Shown one piece after another: positions 34,561 through 46,100 of a stretch of DNA of 64,000 nt. Where the stretch lies: the NCBI GenBank assembly GCA_950097015.1, contig CATNEN010000007.1:7121001-7185000 (forward strand), read 5' to 3'. The notes below the pieces were generated by a model. It had not been told where the DNA came from. It did no database searches and worked only from the letters and a program-made list of their open reading frames with translations. A program made the position numbers and the translations under genes. Source of the stretch: Macrostomum hystrix (Eukaryota; Platyhelminthes; Macrostomidae). The first letter of the stretch is position 1. Every line of letters starts with the position of its first letter.

Positions 34561-36648
34561 ATGGATTTGGAGTATCGGCTGGCCACAGTCGACGACAAAG
34601 CTCGTGTGTCCGTCTGCCACGGCGGCGAGGTTGGAACCATATATAGCGGATTGGACTATCTAGTCCAACGATACGAGAGCGCATTGAGCAGCCGGAATAA
34701 AATCTGCGGCCTCTGCTTTGACAGAACCGCTGGTATTGTTGTGAGTTTGTGGCCCTCAATTTAAACGTCATCTCCATGCGAACTCGTTCTGAAATGTCTC
34801 AAAATATCAAATGTCTTTAACAGTAGAAGAAACACGGGGGGTATTTCAAATACCCACAATATATCCCAAAATATTCACCAATCGCCATGGAAATCCAGGA
34901 CACGGGCTAAAATTTTCCACTCTATCCGATTAAACAACTTCAAGAATCACAAAACATCGGCATCGTCAAGATATTCACCGATTCTCGTCGGAGTGTCTGT
35001 TGGCAAGAACCACAAATATAGGCATATTTTTTCTCCTCACAAAATTTCATCATTTCAAAATTTTTATCCATATGGTGGACTTTCACGAAAATCGGTCATT
35101 CGGTCATCGGTTTGGGAGCTATTGTGAAGTAGGTATTTGCGAACTTTCTAACTTTCTGGTCTTTCTAATGTTAAGACTGAGACAAAAGCATGAGGTTTCG
35201 ACGAGGAACTAACTGTAAAATGCTGGTAGTAATTCATTCATCTTGAAAGCGTCAAACAATCGTGTCACACAGGTGGGCTACGGGCAAATATTTGTATTTG
35301 ACAACGAGAGGCACATGCTGCTGACAGCGCTGCGCGTTCATCAGTTCTACCAGGGCCGGGGCATCGCCACCGAGCTGCGCAACTTCCTATGCCGGGAGGC
35401 GCGCAAGAAATTTCCTAACGTAACACCGGAAGTTAGATTCGGCGTCTACAAACCGCAGTTCAGCAGCGTCGACTTCTACGCCCAGAATCCCGACTATGAG
35501 ATGATTTCCAAGAGGGTAAGTCAGCCTTCTGCCTAATTACCGTTATCGTTTCGATCATGCATAATTTGATCGCATATGACAGAATTCTAAAAGGCCTTGT
35601 AAACAGATGTGCTAACTCCGTATCTATTGACCGAATGTTGACAAATGAATTAACAACCATGCATTGCAGCACTACTATCTGGTAAGGCTTGGTTGACCTC
35701 TCCTGTCTGTGACTTCATCGGTAAAGTAAATTTTTCTGTAAATATTTTCATGCGCAGGTAAGTCATGGACTGTGACGCAATGCGAAATTTTCCTTGCAGA
35801 CAGAATTTCCCCTGTCACAGCTTCGTCAACTTCGAGAGGCCGTCTGTCAGCAGAAGCCTGAGCAGGAGGCTCAGCAAGCTGTTTGGACAACCCGCAGACG
35901 CCTCTACGCCACCATGCTGGACGACGGAGCCTTTCAGAGGCTGTACAGAGGCTCGACCATCGCAATTAACTTCGAGGTTCTTGAGTTGGACGCTTCCAAC
36001 CTGGACCTGCTTCCTGGGCACAGCGGCAGCGGAGAGAGAGACACCGAGCCATCCAGCGCAATCGTTGCCATGGGCGACGGTCAGCTGCTGCTGGCTTTTG
36101 GCTGCAACCTGTACTGCCGTCGCGGCATGCGAGCCGATGTTGATCTGTACTGCAACGGGCTTGACAGAGGTGGGATTTCCAATGCTCCTGAAAACTTCAG
36201 CGCCCAATTTCCTCAATGTCTTGAGAAAGGCCAGTTGTCTAAACCATTCCAAAGCCTTAGTGCAACCTCATCTACTTGTACTTCATCCTTGTGGGCTGTT
36301 CTGGTTTCTGACTGTGGTCGCTATTTTTCACTACCAATTTTTACCACAGCCGACTTCTCGCCCGAAGCCCTATCCAAAGCGTCAGCTCGCACAGTGCTGG
36401 AGTTACTGGCCCGCCTGCTGACGACCGAGGAAGACCGTCTGTCTGGAATGCCCGACAAGTCGCTGTCGCTGTTCGTATCATTGGATTGCTACAACCGACA
36501 CATCGTCGGTCCCTGTGCGGACTGCGACCTGGAGCAACGACTGGCCGCCTGCCTTCGGGACCGCATCAGCGACAGCCTGACTCTTGCGCACCCGTACTAC
36601 AACGCCGGCTGCCCGTATGCTCTGCTGAAGAGACGCGTGCCTCTCTGA
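34561..36648 (+). CDS. NAT16-like GNAT (probable histidine N-acetyltransferase)
   Basis: A GNAT acetyltransferase of the NAT16/HISAT family, which in fish makes N-acetylhistidine from acetyl-CoA and histidine. Exons 34561-34740, 35273-35515 and 35800-36648, all phase 0, give 423 aa (human NAT16 369). Family marks: YRLATVDD at the N-terminus, IYSGLDYLVQRYESAL, the acetyl-CoA loop YQGRGIATEL (about residue 90), and in the C-terminal half MLDDGAFQRLYRGSTI ... ASNLDLL, aligning to the second domain of NAT16. Splice sites are good (GTGAGT, GTAAGT; TTGCAG acceptor). The start is the first ATG of the frame. Intron 1 hosts a MITE. Substrate is inferred from family only. Confidence 0.85.
34816..35212 (+). 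mobile_element. MITE, CAGTAG family B, in NAT16-like intron 1
   Basis: Begins TTTAACAGTAGAAG. Its interior (ACCAATCGCCATGG, GGACACGGGCTAAAA, CATCGGCATCGTCAAG) is matched in inverted orientation by 52280-52480. The 3' end is poorly defined but TTCTAATGTTAAG near 35170 could be the terminus. No coding capacity. Confidence 0.6.
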
Positions 36649-37030
36649 ACTGGGCCTAGACACTACTGAGACCTCATTGAGACACTCATCCGATCATCTT
36701 GGCCATTGTTAGCCTTATAGAGAAACTGTCGAATGCAGAAGTATCTCAATGTCAAGCTAGAGCAGTATTTCCGCTCTTCTCACGTTTTGAGTCTAATGTA
36801 CGAGGAGCCACTTGAGCTCATTCAATAAGTTGGCGCTACTGTACTAGCCCGCAAGAAATTACTACAGACAGTTTTCTCTGCATAAATACGGTCTTGCACT
36901 TTAACAAGTACGCGCGTCAGGCCATAAATTGTCATAGACCAATCAATGCCCGGTAAGTTTTTTCCGCATGTACCAATATGGATATGCTGCTTGATATCAC
37001 TAATATTGTGTGATTTTGATATGTTTTTAT
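36649..37030. other. NAT16-like 3' flank, nothing else identified
   Basis: An AATAAG at about 36823 is a weak candidate poly(A) signal. Nothing else is recognised. Confidence 0.35.
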
Positions 37031-37062
37031 CATAGACACTCAAGCCGTGCAACAATGATATA

Positions 37063-37147
37063 GTAATAAACGGCTATGAGTGCTGCAACCGAGGGCGCGT
37101 AGCGCCCGAGGTTTAAAACTTTGCAGTACGAATAGCCGTTTATCACT
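37063..37147. mobile_element. Small inverted-repeat element
   Basis: The ends AATAAACGGCTAT and AATAGCCGTTTAT are inverted copies of each other, about 85 bp apart. It is short and non-coding, a candidate miniature element or the core of a larger nested one. Confidence 0.5.
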
Positions 37148-37157
37148 GGCATTGTAT

Positions 37158-37292
37158 ACTTTTGGACCACAGACAGTTGGGGCGTGCAACAATCAGTCTC
37201 ACGGAGCGGATATAGCCAGCGGTCTCGCGGGGCGTGCAGCAATCGATTATTTTGTCGATTGGTGCACGCCCGAAATGTCTATGGTCCAAAAG
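37158..37292. mobile_element. MITE, CCATAGACA family
   Basis: Starts CTTTTGGACCACAGACA followed by GGGGCGTGCAACAATCA, and ends in the inverted form GGTGCACGCCCGAAATG then TCTATGGTCCAAAAG. It is about 135 bp, palindromic at the ends and non-coding. Related ends recur at 37372, 37500-37530, 39168 and 40588. Confidence 0.65.
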
Positions 37293-37371
37293 TAGACCGC
37301 CTGACTTAGGGCAGCAAGAGAACTCAGTTTGGGGAAGGCTGTAAGACAGCGAGACGAGCCGCTGGGGTTCG

Positions 37372-37533
37372 GGACATAGACAGTAAAGGCGTGCAACAAT
37401 CAGGCTTCATTGGTGGCTGGGAAAAAACCCCTCCAAAAGTGTACAATGAAGGTTACCAAATATAGCAAGATTTTAGCGTCAGCATGCAACAATCATGCGT
37501 TGGTGCACGCTCGAAATGTCTGTGGTAAAATCT
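37372..37533. mobile_element. MITE-like pair, CCATAGACA family
   Basis: Direct end ACATAGACAGTAAAGG with GCGTGCAACAATCAGG at the left and inverted end GGTGCACGCTCGAAATG with TCTGTGGTAAAA at the right. It is either a separate ~160-bp element or the left border of the recombinase element that follows. Confidence 0.5.
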
Positions 37534-37633
37534 CGGTATTAAGAAGCTTAAAGTAGAGCGAATTAGTTTATTTATTTAAGTTCGCACTGATTTAGCAATT
37601 TACAATAGAACTGCATTTCATTCGACTTTTAAA

Positions 37634-39033
37634 ATGATTTACGACGCGTCTTCTGGCGAGCGAATCGGGTTAATCCACATGTCACAAGGAGACGTCGTTG
37701 GCGCCTCCTCAACAGAAGTTCATGAGCGCACTGAACGAGAGGGCATCATGCAGGCTATGTTAGATGATATTGCTCATCTTAGCGCTGGAGAACTCGAATA
37801 CATGCTCTGTGGCGATACCGCAGAAGATGATCTTCTGAAGGAATTGGATCTTTTACAGTTAGACAACACGTCAAAATCCGTTTTGAAGCAAGAAGAATGG
37901 GCGATAAAAAGATTTCGCGACGTCCTTTCCAATAAGAACTACTTTATCAATCTGGAGACGGCCGAAATTCAGCAGCTTGTAACAGCATTGCGAATTTTCT
38001 ACGCGTTTGTGCGCAAGGTTGATGGTGGACTGTATGCGCCTGCCTCGTTAATTACAGCTCGTGCCGGTCTGTATCGGTATATTAGTCGCTTACGCGATAT
38101 AAACATTATTGCAAGGCAGGTGGTAGTGTGAAGCAGTTTGCTACAATTGTGCCGGAAGATTTAGCGAAGCTACATGTCTACTTTGATAGAAGTACACCAA
38201 CAATATTGCAACAAGAGATGTACTTCGTTTGGCTGTACATTTTGTTCTGCGTGGACGAGAGTGGCTGCGCAAGCTGACTGTCGATTATATTAAGAGTAAC
38301 AATCAATGGGCTTCGCGCTTTCAAACTAGCCTCTATGGAAACTAAAAATGTTCGGGGCAGTTTAGAGACGCGAACTTCCGAAGATCGCAAACAGAGCGTG
38401 CTTGTTGAAACTAACGAGGATCGTTGTCCCTACGAGTGCGTGGAGCTATACTTAAAAAAGATCGAAGAGGCGAAGTTATCCGAAGGTGTCTCGACTGCTA
38501 CGTTGTTTCTCCGACCTAGAGTGCGCGGTCTAGACAACTCGTGGTTTTATGCCAAGCAGATGGTCGGCATCAACACCCTCGGTAACATGATGCGTGCTGT
38601 TTCCGAAGCAGCTAACCTGAGTAAAGCCTATACGGGACACTGTGTTCGAGTTACGCTTGTCACCGAGTTAAACGCGGCAAAAGTTCCCCTGCGGGATATT
38701 TGCGCTGTTACGGGACACAAAAGTGAAGGATCCGTGGAACGATATATTCGTCATGGCAGAAAGCGCGATGCTGACATGGCTGCGTTGTCTTCGACAATTA
38801 GTTCAATTGGAGTACCCAAAATCACAGCTACGGATACTGCTAGTGATGCTCCTCTTATAACAGCCGACCAATCCGTCAGTATGGTGTCAGCGAGGGATGC
38901 TCAGCAGCCAACATCCCGAATGGAACCGCAACAGAATCTAGCAACTGCTATTTCTGGTACATTTCACAATTGCCAGTTCCATGTTCACATCAATAATCGT
39001 CAGTTAGTTGAATTTAATATAATAACAATTTAA
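37634..39033 (+). pseudogene. Crypton-like tyrosine recombinase, frameshifted
   Basis: A tyrosine recombinase of the Crypton/DUF3504 type. The N-terminal 165 codons (37634-38131) carry a core-binding-like helical region. A middle segment in another frame (about 38205-38338) reads DVLRLAVHFVLRGREWLRKL, likely containing the first catalytic Arg. The C-terminal frame (38335-39033) has the box II signature GHCVRVTLVTELNAA (H-x-x-R), then TGHKSEGSVERYI (GH and the nucleophilic Tyr). The C-terminal tail ends in MEPQQNLATAISGTF. A stop at 38129 and at least one further frame change mean it is probably inactive, unless introns restore it; no good splice pair is evident. It is bracketed by inverted CCATAGACA-type repeats. 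Confidence 0.75.
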
Positions 39034-39165
39034 TTGAAAATGTAAAACTTGTAGTTTTGCTCTGATTCAGTACACGCTTATGTTGAAAAGTACATTTGTT
39101 ACTGTTTGTATTATTGTGTGCTACGTGATGTAATAAAAATTAAAATATATTCCTTTGAGAAGTTT

Positions 39166-39275
39166 TACCATAGACATTTGAAGCGTGCAACAATAAGCCT
39201 CGATTGGTATACCCCTAAAAACTCCTTAAAAATGATACAAATAGACCGGAAATAGACAGATTCGATGGTCTAAAC
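39166..39275. mobile_element. CCATAGACA-family end
   Basis: ACCATAGACATTTGAAG followed by CGTGCAACAATAAG. It pairs, as an inverted repeat across the recombinase gene, with the copy at about 37500-37533, and weakly with a possible right end near 39265. Confidence 0.5.
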
Positions 39276-39314
39276 GATTGTTTATATATTACAAATTAGA
39301 TTCTCGCCTTTTTT

Positions 39315-39540
39315 ATACCAAGAGGGGAGGGAAATCCCCCCTGAAAATTATTTTTGCTGCAGCCGAACGGGCAATGCAAGAACACAAAACTCAAGAACAC
39401 GGAACAACTTTTTGTTGCGCACCTTCTGAAACAATAATCAAGTCGCCAGCTCTTCAGATCGTCGAGAAATTCAATGGTCTCAATGGAAAATTCAATTTTC
39501 CCATAAGAGCCAGTGTATTGCATACAGCAACAACAACAAC
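39315..39540 (-). mobile_element. MITE, CAGTAG family A, partial copy
   Basis: Starts at ATACCAAGAGGGGAGG and carries GCAGCCGAACGGGCAA, AACTCAAGAACACGG and AAGTCGCCAGCTCTT in the same orientation as the copy at 13101. The terminal CAGTAG is missing. It breaks off at a CAACAACAACAA microsatellite around 39528. Confidence 0.7.
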
Positions 39541-39860
39541 AACAAAAATACGGTGTCAAGATAGAAAAAGGCAGCGTCACAATGCGTGCTTCAGAGCCTG
39601 GGCGTCAACAACGGCCGCACCGCCAGCAGAGTCCGGGGCGCCAGCATCAGCCAGCAGGCAATCGACGAAACGCCAATACACAAGTTGGCAAGGCAGCGAT
39701 AGTGCCTGCATCATCTCCGACTTCTGCACCCCAAGAAAACAAGGTAACTCTTGAAAATCTTAAAGACAAAACTTTTTTCTACGAGTTTTTGCCATAGAGA
39801 TTGACAGCACGACAGCGGGCGCGAAATTAAGTTATTATTTACTATATAGACATTCCACTT

Positions 39861-40489
39861 TAACAGTAGGACTACCAAGCCATTTTGCCGCCCGTTTTTA
39901 TAACAAGGGGGGGAATTTCCCCCCCCCCCCTGAAAATGTTTTTGCCAGCGCCTGAATGCTGTGGGGGTGACTGATTGGTTGACAGACTAGTCGAGGGTGT
40001 CCTGTGGTTGAGCTGCGCCTAATAGTTAGGCTTGAACAGTGAAATTGGAGAAATTCGCGTCAGGGTGTCCATAGTGACCTAGTTCCACCTGTTGTAGCTC
40101 TTGAAGGTCTAGAATCTGGATAGATAAGAGAGATAGATCTAGATAAAGGTCGGTGACCGCCGAAGTCGGAGATGATGCAAGCACATTCGGGTGACATGCT
40201 GATAAAGTTTGAAGGTCTGGAAAGGCCGCACTGAGGCGCAGTGCAAATTCGTGAATAAGGGTGTATGAAATACACTAGCTCTTATGGGACAAATCGTACC
40301 TTCGGCCAGAAACATTGAATATCTCGACGGTCTGAAGAGCTGGCGACTTGTTTCTTGTTTCAGAAGATGCGCAACAAAAAGTTGGCCCGTGTTCTTGAGT
40401 TTCGTGTGCTTGCGTTGTTCCGTTCGGGTGCAGCAAAAAAAATTGTCGGGGGGGGGAATTCCTCCCCTTGGTAGTTCTACTGTTAATGC
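39861..40489 (+). mobile_element. MITE, CAGTAG family A, best copy
   Basis: About 625 bp with clear terminal inverted repeats: TTAACAGTAGGACTACCAA at the left and TTGGTAGTTCTACTGTTAA at the right. TTAA at both ends would be the target-site duplication, as in piggyBac, Kolobok and Sola3 elements. There is no transposase. Internal G/C homopolymer runs flank both ends (about 39908 and 40450). Confidence 0.85.
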
Positions 40490-40706
40490 ACACTCAATTT
40501 ACTGCATTTAAAAATATAATGTAATGCCCGTTAACAGCACGGAAATGCATTAACAGCACGTTTTTATGTTGCAACGAATCGGGTTTGACCATAGACATTC
40601 GACAAAAATGCACAAAATTTATTACATTTATTTATTTAGAGGGCTGAAACGAGGTAAAACGTCGAGGCGCTGCGCGCCAATCCAGCCTATCCATATTAAA
40701 TAGCTT

Positions 40707-40927
40707 TGTAGTTAGCCTACGCATGTTGAAACGAGGTTGAAACTAACCGCAGCCCGCCCGCTGCTGTTGTCTATGGTCGCAGACCTCGAATTCCACTCAT
40801 TTTGACCCTCAAATCCATAGACAGAACTATTTGTTGTCTATGGTCGAATTCCATAGACAACAGCAGAGGGCGATCAGCCGTTAGTTTCAACCTCGTTTCA
40901 ACATGCGTAGGCTAACTACAATGGCAT
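40707..40927. mobile_element. Large imperfect hairpin (inverted repeat)
   Basis: The left arm (about 40707-40786: GTAGTTAGCCTACGCATG, TTGAAACGAGGTTGAAAC, GTTGTCTATGG) is repeated in inverse at about 40847-40921. A spacer of about 60 bp holds two more CCATAGACA-type motifs. It looks like a foldback element related by its inner motif to the CCATAGACA family. Confidence 0.7.
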
Positions 40928-40929
40928 TT

Positions 40930-41856
40930 CGCGACTCGACCGTTTTGCTCATTCCTGCAGCCATTTGGCAGGGTCAAATTTAAATCGGAGATTAAGCTAA
41001 AATCTGCTGCTATCCGAATCAGACAATAATGAATCGAAAATTCTGCTTGAGTTTAGAGCAAGAGAAGAAATCCGAACTCGCCCTCTAGACACGCAGCGCC
41101 GAATTGTTTTTTATTATTGCGATAGCAAATGCGGAAGTCTGGGAAAAATCTGTGATGGGAGTAGGAAGGGCGGCCTGTGCAAATGCTAATTCCAATCTTC
41201 CTATGCATTTTCGGCTGCCTCTCGCCAACTGAAAATAGCTCTGGGTGGTTTGCAGCGGAAGAAGCAACGGGAAACGAAGGAACGGAAGCCCGCTGGAACT
41301 GTAGCGGCTCATGAAAAATGGGCATGGGGATGGGGGCTTTGGCCTCAATCTGGAGCGCCTACTGGAGGAGGGGAAAAGGAAAAAAACTGGTACGGGATTC
41401 GAATAGCAGACACCGCGCGACATACCAATAGCCACCGCAGTTGGAGACTGCGAGCGGTGCATGCTGGTGGCGAGTATATTTTTAGAAGCAAACTATTTAT
41501 TAAAAGAAAAAATATACAAGTATAACTTCTCTTTTAGACATACACAATGCCCGAGAACCGTGCGCAGAATTATACACCATCCATTCATTACATCGTGGAA
41601 AGTGGTGGAAGCGTGGAAAGAATTAACAAATGCTTATACGGAGTGGCCGCTGAATCATCGGGAATCGGAATCGGAAAATGCAGGAATTCATTTCTTATAG
41701 CTGATTAATTGGGGCAGGCCGTGCCAGCAACGGGAAATGGGAAAATGAGAGGACTGAAGCACCGGTAGCAGCACAATTGATGACTCACTGAGTCATTTTT
41801 GGCCGAAAATTTAGTCCATCGTACTATGTATTAAAAAATCGGTATTTAGATAAAAG

Positions 41857-41902
<46 letters not shown>

Positions 41903-43130
41903 GTTATGTAAACAAACCTGGCACTTGCCGAGACGCACGGAGATGTGATCTCAAGGGATCACGCAGAGTGGCCAGCTACTCCGCAGTCTCTTTGCTGACT
42001 CATCCTTCATGCAGTTTCCGTCCAATTTTAGGCCACTTTGATTCCTGCCTAATGTGCAGTGCTTTTCTGTTTACCTACCGCCCGTGCCTACAGGGATTGC
42101 TTTATTACTGAAGGACTCATCCTCCTGCCCCTGACGCGCGCATCTCAGATCGAATTCCACCCCACCCCGCTCCGCACGCCAGCCGGTGCCGCCTCGCCGG
42201 CTTATCTCAGCGTCAGCTTTCGCCAGCTCTGCTCACCGTATCTTATTGGCCTGCTCAGCCGCCCCTGCTGCTTACTTTGCCTGTTTGCGCAGCCATCACG
42301 GCCTGGCAGCAGCCGTGCGTGGGGCTCGGCGTTGAACTCGAAACTCAGATTTCGCTATTTGACATCGATTGCAATGCAAAAATAGGCGGAAGCTTACAAA
42401 CCTGATCCGGGATGTGGAATTCAGGTCCAGATAGATTTTATTCTGGTAGATTTCACTGCCATGGTATCTGGGCAACCTGCCGGACTCACCAGCTCGCAAT
42501 CACAGTAGATTCCCAACTGCAGATTGACCCATTCAGTTTGACCCATTCAGATTGACCCATTCAGAGGCTGACCCATTCGCATCGAATCACTGGAGCACTG
42601 AAATCTGGTATGTGGCGAGCCAGTTGATAGCCGAACTGAGTTGGCATCATTTCAGTCTTCGTCTCCATGCAGTCTCAATCACAGGCGCCGCCACCAGTCC
42701 GAATCCCAAATCCAGCTCCAAATTCTCCTTTCCTACTTCCCTCTCGGCTGCTGGCTCCGCCATCCTCGGTGGGCAGCCGGTTGGGACACTCCGCGGCCGA
42801 GGGTGGGACCGCGTGGGGGTTGGCGGTCGAAATAGGATGCGAAAGAAGGGCGAATTAAGGGAGGCGCAGGGCCAGGGGATAAGGCCAGGGAGAGAGGGGA
42901 AGGCGGGAGTTGCTGGGGCATAAGTAGGAATCCCGGGGACAGGTTTCTCGGCGGCGCGAAAGTAAAATTCGCTGGAAATTCAGGCCAAGCTAGGAATCAG
43001 TGCGCTCTTCACGGAGAGCTTCTTGTCGGCCGCACCTGAAGCTGAGCAGGCTCCGCTGAGTACAGTGTGAGTAACGCTGTCCGCTATCACTGATTGTGGG
43101 CACAGTACACCACTGTATGCTTATATGCTG
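40930..43130. other. Intergenic, no gene identified
   Basis: It contains a (CTAT)n tract at 41862-41901 and a ~16-bp repeat of TTGACCCATTCAG, four copies at 42523-42575. Short open frames have no recognised features. A GT-rich donor-like site (CAGTGTGAGTAACG) near 43064 could end a non-coding 5' exon, but nothing else supports this. Confidence 0.4.
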
Positions 43131-43134
43131 GTAT

Positions 43135-46100
43135 TCAGGATGAGATGGGACGAGGATGAGTAGGCATGAGTGGGATGGTTGGAGGATGAGATGGGATGGT
43201 AGGAGGATGAGATGGGATGGTAGGAGGATGAGATGGGATGGTAGGAGGATGAGATGGGATGGTAGGAGGATGAGATGGGATGGTAGGAGGATGAGATGGG
43301 ATGGTAGGATGATGGGATGGTAGGATGATGGGTTGGTAGGATGATGGGATGGCAGGATGATGGGATGGTAGGATGATGGGTTGGTAGGATAATGGGATGG
43401 TAGGATGATGGGATGGTAGGATGATGGGATGGTAGGATGATGAGTTGGTAGGATGATGGGATGGTAGGATGAAAGGGATGGTATGAGGATGAGATAGGAT
43501 GGTAGGATGATGGGATGGTAGGATGATGGGATGGTAGGATGATGGGATGGTAGGATGATGGGATGGTAGGATGAAAGGGATGGTATGAGGATGAGATAGG
43601 ATGGTAGGATGATGGGATGGTAGGATGATGGGTTGGTAGGATGATGGGATGGTAGGATGATGGGATGGTAGGATGAAAGGGATGGTATGAGGATGAGATA
43701 GGATGGTAGGATGATGGGATGGTAGGATGATGGGTTGGTAGGATGATGGGATGGTAGGATGATGGGATGGTAGGAGGATGAGATGGGATGGTAGGAGGAT
43801 GGGTTGGTAGGATGATGAGTTGGTAGGATGATGGGATGGTAGGATGAAAGGGATGGTATGAGGATGAGATAGGATGGTAGGATGATGGGATGGTAGGATG
43901 ATGGGATGGTAGGATGATGGGATGGTAGGATGATGGGTTGGTAGGATGATGGGATGGTAGGATGATGGGATGGTAGGATGATGGGTTGGTAGGATGATGG
44001 GATGGTAGGATGATGGGATGGTAGGAGGATGAGATGGGATGGTAGGAGGATGGGTTGGTAGGATGATGAGTTGGTAGGATGATGGGATGGTAGGATGAAA
44101 GGGTTGGTATGAGGATGAGATAGGATGGTAGGATGATGGGATGGTAGGATGATGGGATGGTAGGATGAAAGGGATGGTATGAGGATGAGATAGGATGGTA
44201 GGATGATGGGATGGTAGGATGATGGGATGGTAGGATGATGGGATGGTAGGATGATGGGATGGTAGGATGATGGGATGGTAGGAGGATGAGATAGGATGGT
44301 AGAATGATGGGTTGGTAGGATGATGGGTTGGTAGGATGATGGGATGGTAGGATGATGGGATGGTAGGATGATGGGATGGTAGGATGATGGGATGGTAGAA
44401 TGATGGGATGGTAGGATGATGGGTTGGTAGGATGATGGGATGGTAGGATGATGGGATGATAGGATGATGGGATGGTAGGATGATGGGTTGGTAGGATGAT
44501 GGGATGGTAGGATGATGGGATGGTAGGATGATGGGATGGTAGGATGATGGGTTGGTAGGATGATGAGTTGGTAGGATGATGGGATGGTAGGATGAAAGGG
44601 ATGGTATGAGGATGAGATAGGATGGTAGGATGATGGGATGGTAGGATGATGGGATGGTAGGATGATGGGATGGTAGGATGATGGGATGGTAGGATGATGG
44701 GATGGTAGGATGATGGGATGGTAGGATGATGGGATGGTAGAATGATGGGATGGTAGGATGATGGGTTGGTAGGATGATGGGATGGTAGGATGAAAGGGAT
44801 GGTATGAGGATGAGATAGGATGGTAGGATGATGGGATGGTAGGATGATGGGATGGTAGGATGATGGGATGGTAGGATGATGGGTTGGTAGGATGATGGGA
44901 TGGTAGGATGATGGGATGGTAGGATGATGGGTTGGTAGGATGATGGGATGGTAGGATGATGGGATGGTAGGAGGATGAGATGGGATGGTAGGAGGATGGG
45001 TTGGTAGGATGATGAGTTGGTAGGATGATGGGATGGTAGGATGAAAGGGTTGGTATGAGGATGAGATAGGATGGTAGGATGATGGGATGGTAGGATGATG
45101 GGATGGTAGGATGAAAGGGATGGTATGAGGATGAGATAGGATGGTAGGATGATGGGATGGTAGGATGATGGGATGGTAGGATGATGGGATGGTAGGATGA
45201 TGGGATGGTAGGATGATGGGATGGTAGGAGGATGAGATAGGATGGTAGGATGATGGGATGGTAGGATGATGGGATGGTAGGATGATGGGATGGTAGGATG
45301 ATGGGATGGTAGGATGAAAGGGATGGTATGAGGATGAGATAGGATGGTAGGATGATGGGATGGTAGGATGATGGGTTGGTAGGATGATGGGATGGTAGGA
45401 TGATGGGATGGTAGGATGAAAGGGATGGTATGAGGATGAGATAGGATGGTAGGATGATGGGATGGTAGGATGATGGGTTGGTAGGATGATGGGATGGTAG
45501 GATGATGGGATGGTAGGAGGATGAGATGGGATGGTAGGAGGATGGGTTGGTAGGATGATGAGTTGGTAGGATGATGGGATGGTAGGATGAAAGGGATGGT
45601 ATGAGGATGAGATAGGATGGTAGGATGATGGGATGGTAGGATGATGGGATGGTAGGATGATGGGATGGTAGGATGATGGGTTGGTAGGATGATGGGATGG
45701 TAGGATGATGGGATGGTAGGATGATGGGTTGGTAGGATGATGGGATGGTAGGATGATGGGATGGAAGGAGGATGAGATGGGATGGTAGGAGGATGGGTTG
45801 GTAGGATGATGAGTTGGTAGGATGATGGGATGGTAGGATGAAAGGGTTGGTATGAGGATGAGATAGGATGGTAGGATGATGGGATGGTAGGATGATGGGA
45901 TGGTAGGATGAAAGGGATGGTATGAGGATGAGATAGGATGGTAGGATGATGGGATGGTAGGATGATGGGATGGTAGGATGATGGGATGGTAGGATGATGG
46001 GATGGTAGGATGATGGGATGGTAGGAGGATGAGATAGGATGGTAGAATGATGGGTTGGTAGGATGATGGGTTGGTAGGATGATGGGATGGTAGGATGATG

